A stretch of 64,000 nucleotides of DNA from Luteimicrobium sp049844995. Lineage in GTDB: Bacteria; Actinomycetota; Actinomycetes; Actinomycetales; Cellulomonadaceae. The DNA lies in contig NZ_JBNCMC010000013.1 of assembly GCF_049844995.1 (NCBI RefSeq), positions 10,063 through 74,062 of the forward strand, given 5' to 3'. Within the stretch, counting starts at the first letter, position 1. Each line of letters opens with the position of its first letter. The translations under genes were made by a program, and so were the position numbers. Shown here piece after piece: positions 31,471 to 40,254 of the stretch. The notes under the pieces are model-generated. The model was given only the letters and a program-made list of their open reading frames with translations. It ran no database searches and had not been told where the DNA came from.

Positions 31471-32340
31471 ATGACGACGACGACGGACGACAGCAGGACG
31501 GCACGGCTCGGCGGGCGGTACGGCGTGTGGCGCAGCGGGCTCGACCTCGACGGGGCGTTCGCCGCCCAGGTCGAGCGGCTGGGCTACGGCGCTCTGTGGG
31601 TCGGCGGCTCCCCCGACGGCACGCTCGCGAAGCCGGAGGAGCTGCTCGGGGCCACGTCGACGCTCGTCGTCGGGACGGGGATCGTCAACATCTGGGCGTC
31701 GCCGGCCGACGAGGCCGCCGCCTCCACGCGCCGCGTGCTGGCCGCCTACCCCGGCCGGTTCCTGCTCGGGGTCGGCACGGGCCACCGCGAGGCGTCGGGC
31801 GCGAAGGCCGCGACGCCGTACGCCGCGCTCGTCGAGTACCTCGACGCCCTCGCGGCCGACGACGTCCCCCGCGACCACGTCCTCCTCGCGGCGCTCGGGC
31901 CGCGCGTCCTCGGGCTCGCGCGCGACCGCACCGCCGGCGCCCACCCGTACCTGGTGACCCCCAAGCACACGCGGGAGGCCCGCGACACTCTCGGCACGGA
32001 GCCCCTGCTCGTCCCCGAGCAGCACGTCGTGCTCGACGCCGACGCCGCCCGCGCCCGGGAGGCCGCGCGCACGGCGCTGACCGTCTACCTGGGCATGGCC
32101 AACTACCGGAACGCGTGGCTGCGGCTCGGGTTCACCGAGGACGACCTCGCTGCCGGCGGCAGCGACGGGTTCATCGACGCCGTCGTCGCCCACGGGACGC
32201 CCGCACAGGTGGCAGCTCGGCTGGCCGAGCACCTCGACGCGGGCGCCGACCAGGTGGCCGTGCAGCTCGTCGCCGGGGAGCCGGGCGAGCCGGTCGAGGA
32301 CGGCTTCGGGCGGCTCGCGGCGGAGCTGGGCCTCGGCTGA
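31471..32340 (+). CDS. LLM-class F420-dependent oxidoreductase
   Basis: The 289-residue protein has the luciferase-like TIM barrel: LGYGALWVGGSPDGTL near residue 35, ATSTLVVGTGIVNIWA, and PGRFLLGVGTGHREA, followed by DGFIDAVVAHGTPAQVAARLAEHLDAGAD, core VVAHGTPAQVAARLAEHL. This is the TIGR03620-like group in actinobacteria, expected to use F420. Substrate unknown. With the Ddn-like gene at 29.9 kb it suggests that the host makes F420. Confidence 0.87.
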   Translation: MTTTTDDSRTARLGGRYGVWRSGLDLDGAFAAQVERLGYGALWVGGSPDGTLAKPEELLGATSTLVVGTGIVNIWASPADEAAASTRRVLAAYPGRFLLGVGTGHREASGAKAATPYAALVEYLDALAADDVPRDHVLLAALGPRVLGLARDRTAGAHPYLVTPKHTREARDTLGTEPLLVPEQHVVLDADAARAREAARTALTVYLGMANYRNAWLRLGFTEDDLAAGGSDGFIDAVVAHGTPAQVAARLAEHLDAGADQVAVQLVAGEPGEPVEDGFGRLAAELGLG

Positions 32341-32366
32341 CGGCCCGCGACCGGGGCGCCCCACGG

Positions 32367-32387
32367 GAGCGCCGCCGTCGGGCGCTC
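32367..32387. terminator. Hairpin between convergent genes
   Basis: GAGCGCC and GGCGCTC form a 7-bp stem with a 7-nt loop between the LLM stop and the epimerase stop, overlapping the latter. No T-run. Confidence 0.45.
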
Positions 32388-33261
32388 AGACCGAGGACAC
32401 GTGCCCGACGACGTCGCGCCATGAGTGCTGCGGCTGGAAGCCGAGCAGCCGGCGCGCCTTGTCGATCGAGAGCAGCGTCTCGGTGCCCTCGAGCGGGCGC
32501 CGTACCTCGACGCCCGGGAACTGCTCGGCCACGAGGTCGGCGGACGGCCGCTCCATGACGGTGTCCGCGTTCGCGACGACGAAGGCCTCGAAACCCTTCA
32601 GCTCGGTCTCGACGGCGAGCCGCACGGCCTGGGCGCCGTCGCGCGCGTCGATGTAGCCCCACAGGTTCCAGCGGCGGCGGGCGGCGTCGCCCTGCCACGA
32701 CGGGAACTCCGCGTAGTCCGCGAGCGCCATCACGTTGGAGAACCGGAGCCCGAGGATCGACAGCTCCGGGTCCCAGCGCGCGAAGTGCCGGGCCATCTCC
32801 TCCTCGACGGCCTTGCCGAGCGAGTACGTCGAGTTCGGCAGGACGGCGTACTCCTCGTCGACCGGCACGTACGGCGGCGGCACGTCGAACGGCAGGCCGA
32901 GGACGGTCTCGCTCGACGCCCAGACGACCTTCTTGACCCCGGCGATCTTCGCGGCCTGGAAGACGTCGAACGTGGACGGCACGTTGTTGTGGAACGTCGC
33001 GCCGCTCGTGCGCAGGCCGGGCGCGGGGATCGCCGCGAGGTGCACGACGGCGTCCACACCGGAGTACCGGTCGTCGACGCCGGTGAGCAGCTCGACGACC
33101 TGGCCGAGGTCCGTGAGGTCGGCGCGCGTGAACTGCCCCGGCTGCCCGGGCGGGGGCGGCACCTGGTCGACGGTCACGACGTCGTACCCGTGCTCGGCGA
33201 GATCCACCACGACCGCCTGCCCGAGCTTGCCGCTGCTTCCTGTCACCACGACGCGCGTCAT
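32386..33261 (-). CDS. NAD-dependent epimerase/dehydratase
   Basis: The 291-residue protein is an extended short-chain dehydrogenase: VVVTGSSGKLGQAVVVDLAEHG at the cofactor site (core TGSSGKLG), DAVVHLAAIPAPG, the catalytic YSLGK near residue 145, and a C-terminal substrate domain. It most resembles sugar or uronate dehydrogenase-like proteins. The minus-strand -10 TAGCCT (plus 33268-33273) is 6 nt before the ATG and includes the stop codon of the gene upstream, so the gene can be transcribed alone. Confidence 0.88.
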   Translation of the reverse strand: MTRVVVTGSSGKLGQAVVVDLAEHGYDVVTVDQVPPPPGQPGQFTRADLTDLGQVVELLTGVDDRYSGVDAVVHLAAIPAPGLRTSGATFHNNVPSTFDVFQAAKIAGVKKVVWASSETVLGLPFDVPPPYVPVDEEYAVLPNSTYSLGKAVEEEMARHFARWDPELSILGLRFSNVMALADYAEFPSWQGDAARRRWNLWGYIDARDGAQAVRLAVETELKGFEAFVVANADTVMERPSADLVAEQFPGVEVRRPLEGTETLLSIDKARRLLGFQPQHSWRDVVGHVSSV

Positions 33262-33270
33262 GCTGCCAGG

Positions 33271-34224
33271 CTAGCCGCGCGGCCCGCGCCCGACGACGTC
33301 GCGCAGTGCCGGCTCGAGCGCCGGTTCGCGAAAGCGCCAGCCGAGCCCGGCCAGCACCTCGGAGGTGCAGTGCCGCCCGGTCAGCCCGAGCGCGGGGTCG
33401 CTGCGCAGGAGCCAGGAGCCGAGCCGGGCGACGGGTGCGGGCGTCGGGAGGCCCAGCCGCCGGCCGGTCATCCGGCGGAGCGTCGCCATGAGCTCGGCGT
33501 TGCTGACGGGGGTCGGGGCCGAGGCGACGACCACCCCGCCGGGCAGCGCGGGCTCGCCAGGTCCGCCGAGGCCGAGCGCGGCCCGGACGATCGCGAGCCA
33601 GTCGTCGACGTGGATCCAGCTGATCCACTGGCGCCCCGAGCCCACCTTCCCGCCGAGCCCCAGGCGGGTGAGCAGCTCGAGCCGCGCGACCACGGGCGAG
33701 CCGGGCTGGAGCACGAGGGAGGTGCGGAGCGTGGTGACGCGCTCGGCGTGGGCGCCCGCGGCGGCGCGCTCCCACGGCAGCGCGACGCCCGTCATCTGCG
33801 GCAGGCCGGGGTCGGGCAGGGGCGTGGCCTCGGTGATCCGCCGGTCGCCGCCGTCGGACCAGATCGCCGTCGTCGACATCTGGACCCAGCGCGCCACCGG
33901 GCGGCGCGACGCACGGCTCGCCTCCACCAGCGCCCGGGTCGCGTCGACGCGCGACGACCTCAGGCTCGCGACGTTCGCGGCCGTCGGGCGGACGTCCACC
34001 AGGCGACCGGCGAGGTTCACGACCGAGACCGGGGGCGCGCCGTCGTCGTCGAGCACGGAAGCCCAGGCGCCGACCGTCCGGCCGTCCCACTGCTCCTGCC
34101 GCACCGCCCACCCGGAGTCGGGCCGGCGGGTGAGCACGACGACGTCCGCCCCTCGCCCGGCGAGGTCCGCGACGAGCGCCCGGCCGAGGGCGCCGGAGCC
34201 GCCGGCGACCACGACACGAGACAT
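33271..34224 (-). CDS. TIGR01777-like epimerase (DUF1731 C-terminal domain)
   Basis: The 317-residue protein begins VVVAGGSGALGRALVADLAGRG (core GGSGALG) and shows the TIGR01777 order: VVNLAGRLVDVRP, a STTAIW site in place of the usual Ser-Tyr motif, VALPWERAA, and a DUF1731 tail (GLGWRFREPALEPALRDV, core WRFREPALEPALRD). Function is unknown; relatives include cell-division-inhibitor-like SulA-named proteins. Minus-strand TACGCT (plus 34231-34236) lies 6 nt before the ATG. It shares its divergent promoter region with the ECF42-type operon. Confidence 0.86.
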   Translation of the reverse strand: MSRVVVAGGSGALGRALVADLAGRGADVVVLTRRPDSGWAVRQEQWDGRTVGAWASVLDDDGAPPVSVVNLAGRLVDVRPTAANVASLRSSRVDATRALVEASRASRRPVARWVQMSTTAIWSDGGDRRITEATPLPDPGLPQMTGVALPWERAAAGAHAERVTTLRTSLVLQPGSPVVARLELLTRLGLGGKVGSGRQWISWIHVDDWLAIVRAALGLGGPGEPALPGGVVVASAPTPVSNAELMATLRRMTGRRLGLPTPAPVARLGSWLLRSDPALGLTGRHCTSEVLAGLGWRFREPALEPALRDVVGRGPRG

Positions 34225-34238
34225 GAGCTCAGCGTAGG

Positions 34239-34294
34239 TGTCGATCCGCGGCGTTCCCGTTCGTAGTGTCGGTGAGAGCCGGACCTACCGGCTC
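34239..34294 (+). promoter_or_regulatory. ECF42-like promoter and leader hairpin
   Basis: TGTCGA at 34239-34244 and CGTAGT at 34262-34267 are 17 bp apart and resemble the -35 and -10 elements reported for ECF42 sigma factors (TGTCGA and CG[A/T]C), with the last -10 base differing. A hairpin GAGCCGG and CCGGCTC (34276-34294) follows just before the AAGGAG ribosome site. Confidence 0.55.
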
Positions 34295-34313
34295 CGGACC
34301 CAAGGAGACAGCC

Positions 34314-34670
34314 ATGAAGCAGTACTTCCTCGCCGTCAACGGCACCGAGGGCGACGCGACACCGTCCGACGACGAGATCCAGGGCATGTACGCGGCGGTC
34401 GCCGCCTTCAACACCGAGCTCCAGGACGCGGGTGCGTGGGTGTTCGCGGGCGGGCTGTTCCCGCCGGACGTCGCGACGACGGTGCGCCCGCAGGGCGACG
34501 ACGTGCTCGTCACCGACGGGCCGTTCGCGGAGACGAAGGAGTACCTGGGCGGGTTCTGGGTCATCAAGGCCGAGGACCTCGACGCGGCGCTCGCCTGGGC
34601 GAAGAAGGGCGCCGTCGCCTGCCAGGGCGCCGTCGAGGTGCGCCCGTTCCAGGAGGAGCCCGAGGCGTGA
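34314..34670 (+). CDS. YCII/DGPF domain protein
   Basis: The 118-residue protein has the YCII-related fold with the DGPF motif: MKQYFLAVNG, GAWVFAGGLFPPD, VTDGPFAETKEYLGGFWVIKAEDLDAAL, core TDGPFAETKEYLGGFW. DGPF proteins are the constant partners and targets of ECF42 sigma factors. AAGGAGACAGCC precedes the ATG. Its stop overlaps the sigma-factor GTG by 4 bp. Confidence 0.92.
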   Translation: MKQYFLAVNGTEGDATPSDDEIQGMYAAVAAFNTELQDAGAWVFAGGLFPPDVATTVRPQGDDVLVTDGPFAETKEYLGGFWVIKAEDLDAALAWAKKGAVACQGAVEVRPFQEEPEA

Positions 34671-35953
34671 CGTCCACGGGGCCCGGCCCGGGGGCGTCCG
34701 CCGTCGCAGACGTCTTCCGGGCCGAGTACGGGGCGTGCGTGGCGACACTCGTCCGGACGTTCCACGACATCTCGCTCGCCGAGGAGGCGGTGCAGGAGGC
34801 GTTCGCGGTCGCGGTCGCCCGGTGGCCGGCCGACGGCGTCCCGCCCAACCCGGGCGCCTGGATCACCACGACCGCCCGGCGCAAGGCGCTCGACGTCGTC
34901 CGGCGCGAGTCCACGCGGCCCGCCCGGTACGCGCAGGCGGCGCTCGTGCACGGAAGGGCGTCGGGGGTGCGGGATGACGCCGGCGCGCTCGGCCCGGCCG
35001 ACGCCGCCGAGGAGGAGGGTCCGGTGCGCGACGACCGGCTGCGGCTGATCTTCACCTGCTGCCACCCCGCCCTGAACCGGGCGGCGCAGGTCGCCCTCAC
35101 GCTGCGCCTCCTCGGGGGGCTCGAGACCACCGAGATCGCGCGGGCGTTCCTCGTCCCCGAGGCCACGATGGCGCAGCGGCTCGTCCGCGCGAAGCGCAAG
35201 ATCAAGGACGCCGGCATCCCGTACCGCGTGCCGTCGGACGCGGACCTGCCCGACCGGCTGCGGTCCGTGCTCGACGTCCTCTACCTGGTCTTCAACGAGG
35301 GGTACCGGGGGTCGGCGGGCGACGCGCTCGTCCGGGACGACCTCTGCGCGGAGGCGATCCGGCTCGCGCGGCTCCTCGTCGCCCTCATGCCCGACGAGCC
35401 CGAGGCCGCCGGCCTGCTCGCGCTGCTGCTGCTCACGGACGCTCGGCGCCCGGCCCGAACCGACGCCGCCGGGGAGCTCGTGCTGCTCGCCGACCAGGAC
35501 CGGTCCCGCTGGGACGCCGGGCTGATCGCCGAGGGTCAGTCGGTCGTGCGGACGCTGCTCCGGAGGGCCCGCCTCACCGGACGAGCGCCCGGGCCGTACC
35601 AGGTCCAGGCCGCGATCGCCGCCGTGCACGACGACGCCCCCACCGCCGACGCCACCGACTGGCGGCAGGTCGTCGCGCTCTACGACCAGCTCCTCGCGGT
35701 CGCGTCCTCGCCCGTCGTCGCGCTCAACCGCGCGGTGGCGCTCGCGGAGGTGACCGGACCGGGGCCCGCGCTCGACGTCGTCGACGGCCTGCGGCTCGAC
35801 GCGTACGCGCCGTGGCACGTCACGCGCGCCGCCCTGCTGCGTCGGCTCGGGCGGACCGACGAGGCGAGCACCGCCTACGACACCGCCGCGCGGCTCACGC
35901 AGAACGCGGTAGAACGGCGGTTCCTCGAGGGCCGCCGGGACGCGCTCGCCTGA
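34667..35953 (+). CDS. ECF42-type RNA polymerase sigma factor
   Basis: The 428-residue protein has sigma region 2 (FRAEYGACVATLVRTFHDISLAEEAVQEAFAVA, core FHDISLAEEAVQEAF) and region 4 (LGGLETTEIARAFLVPEATMAQRLVRAKRKI, core TTEIARAFLVPEATMAQRLVRAK), then a C-terminal extension of about 230 residues with a DUF6596/TPR-like region (LVFNEGYRGSAGDALVRDDLC, core FNEGYRGSAG). This extension defines ECF42 and is needed for activity in Streptomyces. There is no anti-sigma gene. It is coupled to the DGPF gene and probably drives that operon. Confidence 0.92.
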   Translation: MTSTGPGPGASAVADVFRAEYGACVATLVRTFHDISLAEEAVQEAFAVAVARWPADGVPPNPGAWITTTARRKALDVVRRESTRPARYAQAALVHGRASGVRDDAGALGPADAAEEEGPVRDDRLRLIFTCCHPALNRAAQVALTLRLLGGLETTEIARAFLVPEATMAQRLVRAKRKIKDAGIPYRVPSDADLPDRLRSVLDVLYLVFNEGYRGSAGDALVRDDLCAEAIRLARLLVALMPDEPEAAGLLALLLLTDARRPARTDAAGELVLLADQDRSRWDAGLIAEGQSVVRTLLRRARLTGRAPGPYQVQAAIAAVHDDAPTADATDWRQVVALYDQLLAVASSPVVALNRAVALAEVTGPGPALDVVDGLRLDAYAPWHVTRAALLRRLGRTDEASTAYDTAARLTQNAVERRFLEGRRDALA

Positions 35954-35977
35954 CGGCTCCGCGTCCGGGCGGGGTCC

Positions 35978-37444
35978 TCAGGCGCCGGGCGACCGGTCCG
36001 CGGGCGCCGCCTCGGCGTCGTCGGGGGACATCCGGCTGTGCCGGTAGCCGTAGAACGCGTACACGACGACGCCGATCGCGAACCAGACGACGAAGCGCAG
36101 CCACGTCACCGGCTGCAGCTTGGTGATGAGGTAGATCGAGAACCCGATCCCGATGATCGGCACGACCGGCATCCACGGGAGACGGAAGGTCCGCGGCGTC
36201 TCGGGCGAGCGGTACCGGAGCACGATCACGGCACCCGAGACGACGATGAACGCCAGGAGGATACCGATGTTCGTCAGCTCGGCGGCGTCGAGGATCGGCG
36301 TGAACCCGGCGATCAGGGCCGCGACGACGCCGATGATCCAGGTCGGCCGGTGGGGCACGGCGTTGCGGTTGGTCTTCGCGAACCAGCCGGGCAGGAGCCC
36401 GTCCCGGCTCATCGAGAACCAGACGCGGGAGGCGCCCAGCGTGAACGCGAACAGCACGGTGAAGATCCCGACGATCGCGCCCACCGCCACGACCTTCGCG
36501 AATCCCGGCAGCCCGACGTAGTCGAAGGCGACCGCGAACGCGCGCGTCGGGTCGAGGTCCTTGTAGCTCTGCATCCCCGTCAGCACGGTGGCGGCGAGCA
36601 GGTAGAGCACCATCGCGATCGAGAGCGACAGGATGATGGCCTTGGGCAGGTTGCGCTGCGCCTGCTTGGACTCCTCCGCGGCGGTACTCATCGCGTCGTA
36701 CCCGAAGACGGCGAAGAACACCGTCGCCGCGCCGGTGATGGTCCCGCCGAAGCCGAACGGCAGGTACGGCGAGAAGTTCGAGCTCTTGACGTAGAACGCG
36801 CCCACGACGATCACGGCGACCACGATCGCGACCTTGATGAACACGAGGACCGTCTCGATGCGCGCCGACGAGCTGATGCCCTTCGTCAGCAGGAACGCGA
36901 CCAGCAGGCACAGCGCCATCGCGAAGAGATCCACCTTGTGGCCCGAGCCGGTGCCGGGCGCGCCGAGCATCCACGCGGGCAGGTGCACCCCCACCGACTC
37001 GAGCAGGAACGACAGGTACCCGGACACCGAGATCGCGACCACCGCGACGATGGCGGTGTACTCGAGCAGCAGGTCCCAGCCGATGAACCAGCCGACGGCC
37101 TCGCCCAGCACCGCGTAGCCGTACGTGTAGGCGGAGCCGGCCTTGGGGATCATCCCCCCGAACTCGGCGTAGCTCAGGGCAGCGCACGCGCTGGCGATCC
37201 CGGCGACGAGGAACGAGATCGTCACGCCCGGTCCGGCGTCCGTGTGCGCGACGGCGCCCGCGAGCGTGAAGATCCCGGCGCCGATGATGGCCCCGAGCCC
37301 GATCGCGGTGAGCTGCCAGAGGCCGAGGGTCCGCTTGAGCCCCGACGACTCGTCCTCGTCGGTCTCGATCGGCTTGCGCCGCCAGATGCTCCGCACGCCG
37401 GGGGCCGACCTGCTCACGCTGGGCACTGGGCTGTCGCTGGGCAT
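35978..37444 (-). CDS. APC-family amino acid permease (cationic amino acid transporter type)
   Basis: The 488-residue protein has 12 transmembrane helices and the CAT signature: LTAIGLGAIIGAGIFTLAGAV, core GLGAIIGAGIFTLAG, in helix 1, CAALSYAEFGGMIPKAGSAYTYGY, core SYAEFGGMIPKAGSAYTY, and FFAVFGYDAMSTAAEESKQ, core GYDAMSTAAEE. It imports or exchanges amino acids across the membrane. GGAGGG lies 6 nt before the chosen ATG; the ATG two codons earlier abuts it. It is downstream of a threonine aldolase gene on the same strand. Confidence 0.93.
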   Translation of the reverse strand: MPSDSPVPSVSRSAPGVRSIWRRKPIETDEDESSGLKRTLGLWQLTAIGLGAIIGAGIFTLAGAVAHTDAGPGVTISFLVAGIASACAALSYAEFGGMIPKAGSAYTYGYAVLGEAVGWFIGWDLLLEYTAIVAVVAISVSGYLSFLLESVGVHLPAWMLGAPGTGSGHKVDLFAMALCLLVAFLLTKGISSSARIETVLVFIKVAIVVAVIVVGAFYVKSSNFSPYLPFGFGGTITGAATVFFAVFGYDAMSTAAEESKQAQRNLPKAIILSLSIAMVLYLLAATVLTGMQSYKDLDPTRAFAVAFDYVGLPGFAKVVAVGAIVGIFTVLFAFTLGASRVWFSMSRDGLLPGWFAKTNRNAVPHRPTWIIGVVAALIAGFTPILDAAELTNIGILLAFIVVSGAVIVLRYRSPETPRTFRLPWMPVVPIIGIGFSIYLITKLQPVTWLRFVVWFAIGVVVYAFYGYRHSRMSPDDAEAAPADRSPGA

Positions 37445-37540
37445 CGTCATCCCTCCGTCGGAACAGCGTCGTCCCCTCAGGCCTACCCCCGCGCCGTCCG
37501 AGTCACCACCCGGCACGCCGGGGTCGGGCCGATCAGCGCA

Positions 37541-38653
37541 TCACTCGCCGACGGCGGCCAGCACCTCCGCCGCGAACGTGTCCACAGCCTCGGGCGTCGT
37601 GTCCCAGGCGCACATCCACCGGACCTCGACGAGGCCGTCGTCGCGGCGGTCGTCCCAGTCGTAGAACCGCCAGCGCTCGCGCAGTCGCTCGGCGGCGTCG
37701 CGCGGGAGCGCCGCGAAGACGGCGTTGGAGTCGGTGGGCCGGGTGAGGACGAGGCGGCCCTCGTCCGCTGCCTCCGCGAGGCCGGCGGCGAGCGCCGACC
37801 GCAGACGCGCGGCCATCGCGTTGGCGTGCTCGGCGGACCGCAGCCACAGCTCTGAGCCGTACAGCGCGACGAGCTGCGCGGACACGAACCGCAGCTTCGA
37901 CCCGAGCTGCATCGTCAGCTTGCGGACGTACTCGATGCCGTCCACGGCCGACGGGTCCAGCACCACCACGGCCTCGCCGAGCACGATCCCGTTCTTCGTC
38001 CCGCCGAGCGACACGACGTCCACGCCGACGGCGGTCGTCAGCTCGCCCAGCCCCACGCCCAGGTGCGCGGCCGCGTTGGCCAGGCGGGCGCCGTCGAGGT
38101 GGACGCGCATCCCCAGTCCGTGCGCGTGGTCGGCGAGCGCCCGCAGCTCCTCGACCCCGTAGACCGTCCCGAGCTCGGTCGCCTGCGAGACCGACACGAC
38201 CAGCGGCTGCGCCCGGTGCGGGTCACCCCAGCCCCACGCCTCGCGGTCGAGGAGCTCCGGGGTGAGGCGTCCGTCCGGCGTCGGGACCGTAAGGAGCTTG
38301 ATGCCGGCCACCCGCTCGGGCGCCGCGTTCTCGTCGGTCACGATGTGCGCCGTCGAGGGCGTCACGACCGCGCCCCACCGCGGCAGCATCGACGCGAGCG
38401 ACACGACGTTCGCCCCCGTGCCGTTGAACACGGGGTACGCGACCGACTGCTCGCCGAAGTGGCCGCGCACGACGTCCTGCAGCTGCGCCGTCCACGGGTC
38501 CGCGCCATAGGACACCGCGTGGCCGCGGTTCGCCGCGACCATCGCCTCGAGGACCTCGGGGTGGGCGCCGGCGTAGTTGTCGGACGCGAACGAGACGTCG
38601 GGGAGCGGGGCGGGCGCGGAGCCACGGTCGAACGGGAGAGTCACGCCCTCCAT
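37541..38653 (-). CDS. Low-specificity threonine aldolase
   Basis: The 370-residue protein is a PLP enzyme of fold type I: SFASDNYAGAHPEVLEAMVAANRGH, core DNYAGAHPEVLEAM, then AYPVFNGTGANVVSLA, VHLDGARLANAA and the PLP lysine in SLGGTKNGIVLGEAV, core SLGGTKNG. It splits threonine or allo-threonine to glycine and acetaldehyde. The ATG is used here; a GTG four codons upstream is equally possible since neither has a strong ribosome site. It lies 35 bp after a GNAT gene and 96 bp before the permease on the same strand. Confidence 0.9.
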   Translation of the reverse strand: MEGVTLPFDRGSAPAPLPDVSFASDNYAGAHPEVLEAMVAANRGHAVSYGADPWTAQLQDVVRGHFGEQSVAYPVFNGTGANVVSLASMLPRWGAVVTPSTAHIVTDENAAPERVAGIKLLTVPTPDGRLTPELLDREAWGWGDPHRAQPLVVSVSQATELGTVYGVEELRALADHAHGLGMRVHLDGARLANAAAHLGVGLGELTTAVGVDVVSLGGTKNGIVLGEAVVVLDPSAVDGIEYVRKLTMQLGSKLRFVSAQLVALYGSELWLRSAEHANAMAARLRSALAAGLAEAADEGRLVLTRPTDSNAVFAALPRDAAERLRERWRFYDWDDRRDDGLVEVRWMCAWDTTPEAVDTFAAEVLAAVGE

Positions 38654-38687
38654 TCTCGCGGTCACGGGCCACGCGCGGAGCCGCTCG

Positions 38688-39287
38688 CTATGAGGGCACC
38701 TCGCCCGACGACGTCGGCGGCCAATCGCGGGCGAGCGCGGACATGATGACCTCGTCGTGAAAGCGGCCGTCGTGGAAGGTGGCGTCGCGGCGCACGCCCT
38801 CTTCCTGGTAGCCGACCTTGCGGTAGACCGCTCGTGCTCGGTCGTTGAACGCGTGCACCTGGATCTCGATGCGGTTCAGCCCCATCTCACGAAAGCCGTA
38901 GGCGGTGAGGAGCCGGACGGCGTCGGTGCCGTAGCCGCGGCCGACGTGCTCGCTGCCGATCATCACCGCGAGCGTCGCAGCCCGGACGGGAAGCTTGGCG
39001 CCGAAGAGCGTCACGTGCCCGACGAGGCCGCCCGAGGCGCGGTCGACGACGCTGAAACCGACCTCGCCGCTGCGTTCGCTCTTGCTCCAGTTCCGGAACG
39101 TCTCAACGACGGGCTCTTCCGGCCTCGGCCGCACGAGGATCTGCTGCAGCACCGCCCACTCCGGGGCGCGCCACCACCGGACCAGGTCGGGGAGGTCAGC
39201 GTCCTCGAGCGCACGGAACCGGACCCGCTCCCCCTCGAGCAGCGTCGATCCGTACCGTTGTGCGTCGGCGGCGCCGGTCCACGTCAT
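38688..39287 (-). CDS. GNAT acetyltransferase (RimJ/SpeG-like)
   Basis: The 199-residue protein shows the RimJ-type order: VRFRALEDADLPDLVRWWRAPEW, core ALEDADLPDLVRWW, LAVMIGSEHVGRGYGTDAVRLL with the acetyl-CoA loop GRGYGTDA, and LNRIEIQVHAFNDRARAVYRKVGYQ, core NDRARAVYRKVGY. The acceptor is unknown. GAAGG precedes the ATG. It is divergent from the FAD oxidase gene and may be cotranscribed with the aldolase. Confidence 0.9.
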   Translation of the reverse strand: MTWTGAADAQRYGSTLLEGERVRFRALEDADLPDLVRWWRAPEWAVLQQILVRPRPEEPVVETFRNWSKSERSGEVGFSVVDRASGGLVGHVTLFGAKLPVRAATLAVMIGSEHVGRGYGTDAVRLLTAYGFREMGLNRIEIQVHAFNDRARAVYRKVGYQEEGVRRDATFHDGRFHDEVIMSALARDWPPTSSGEVPS

Positions 39288-39330
39288 GGAGCGACCTTCT
39301 CACGACGGGAACCCCGTTACCGTCGAGCGC

Positions 39331-40254
39331 ATGCGCGTGCTCGTCCTGGGCGCCGGCGTCGCCGGCGCGTCCGTGGCCTGGTCCCTCGCCCGTCGCGGAG
39401 CGGAGGTGGTCGTCGTCGACCGGCTGCACGACGGCGCCGCGACGCTCGCCGGCGCCGGCATCGTCCGGGCGTCGCTCGGGATCACCGAGCCGGGCTTCGT
39501 CGAGGCGTACGCGGCGGCCGTCCGGCACTACCCGCGTGCGATGCGGGACCTCGCCGCGGACCTGGGTCGCGACGCCGCCGACGAGGTCGGGTACCGCGTC
39601 GTCGGCGGCCTGTGGCTGTCGCGGGACGACGCCGCCCTCGCCGGCGTCGAGGCCCGGCTGCGCGCGTTCGGGCCGGAGCAGGTCGGGACGGTCTCCCGCC
39701 TCGACCCCGCGCAGGCGCGCGAGGCGTTCCCGGCCGCCGCGCCCGACCTGGCCGCCGTCCATGTGACCCGGGCGGCCCGCGTCGACGGGCGCCGGCTGCG
39801 GCTCGCCCTCCTCGCCGCGGCCCGCGCGCACGGAGCCACCGTGCACGACGACGACGCCCGCCTCTCCCCCGACCGCACCGCCGCGGAGCTGGCGTCGGGC
39901 GACCGGCTCGAGGCGGACCACGTCGTCGTCGCGGCCGGGACGTGGACGCCCGCGGTGCTCGCGCCCCGCGGCCTCGGCGTGCCGATCACCCCGCAGCGCG
40001 GGCAGATCAGCCACCTCGGGCTGCCGGGCACGGACACGTCGCACTGGGCCGTGGCGACGGCGATCGGCTCCTCGCACTACCTGCTGGCGTTCGACGACTC
40101 GCGCGTCGTCACCGGGTACGGCGCGTCCGGGCTGACGCTCGGCCCGTACCTCGGGGAGCGCGTCGCCGACGACGTCCTGGGGCTCCCGTCGGCCGACGAC
40201 GCCGCGGGCCTCGCGGCCCTGGACCCGGCCCGCTTCGGCGCCGGAGCCCGATGA
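39331..40254 (+). CDS. FAD-dependent amino acid oxidase-type (DAO) protein, internally shortened
   Basis: The 307-residue protein begins with the FAD motif VLVLGAGVAGASVAWSLARRGAEVVVVD, core GAGVAGASVAWSLARRG, and ends with the conserved TGYGASGLTLGPYLG. Between HYLLAFDDSRVV and TGYGASG, about 65 residues normally present in this family are missing, including the GLRP-TPDG-P segment that contacts FAD and substrate. The frame is intact, so this is an in-frame deletion and activity is doubtful. TACCGT at 39318-39323 precedes the ATG by 7 nt. Its stop overlaps the kinase ATG. Confidence 0.82.
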   Translation: MRVLVLGAGVAGASVAWSLARRGAEVVVVDRLHDGAATLAGAGIVRASLGITEPGFVEAYAAAVRHYPRAMRDLAADLGRDAADEVGYRVVGGLWLSRDDAALAGVEARLRAFGPEQVGTVSRLDPAQAREAFPAAAPDLAAVHVTRAARVDGRRLRLALLAAARAHGATVHDDDARLSPDRTAAELASGDRLEADHVVVAAGTWTPAVLAPRGLGVPITPQRGQISHLGLPGTDTSHWAVATAIGSSHYLLAFDDSRVVTGYGASGLTLGPYLGERVADDVLGLPSADDAAGLAALDPARFGAGAR

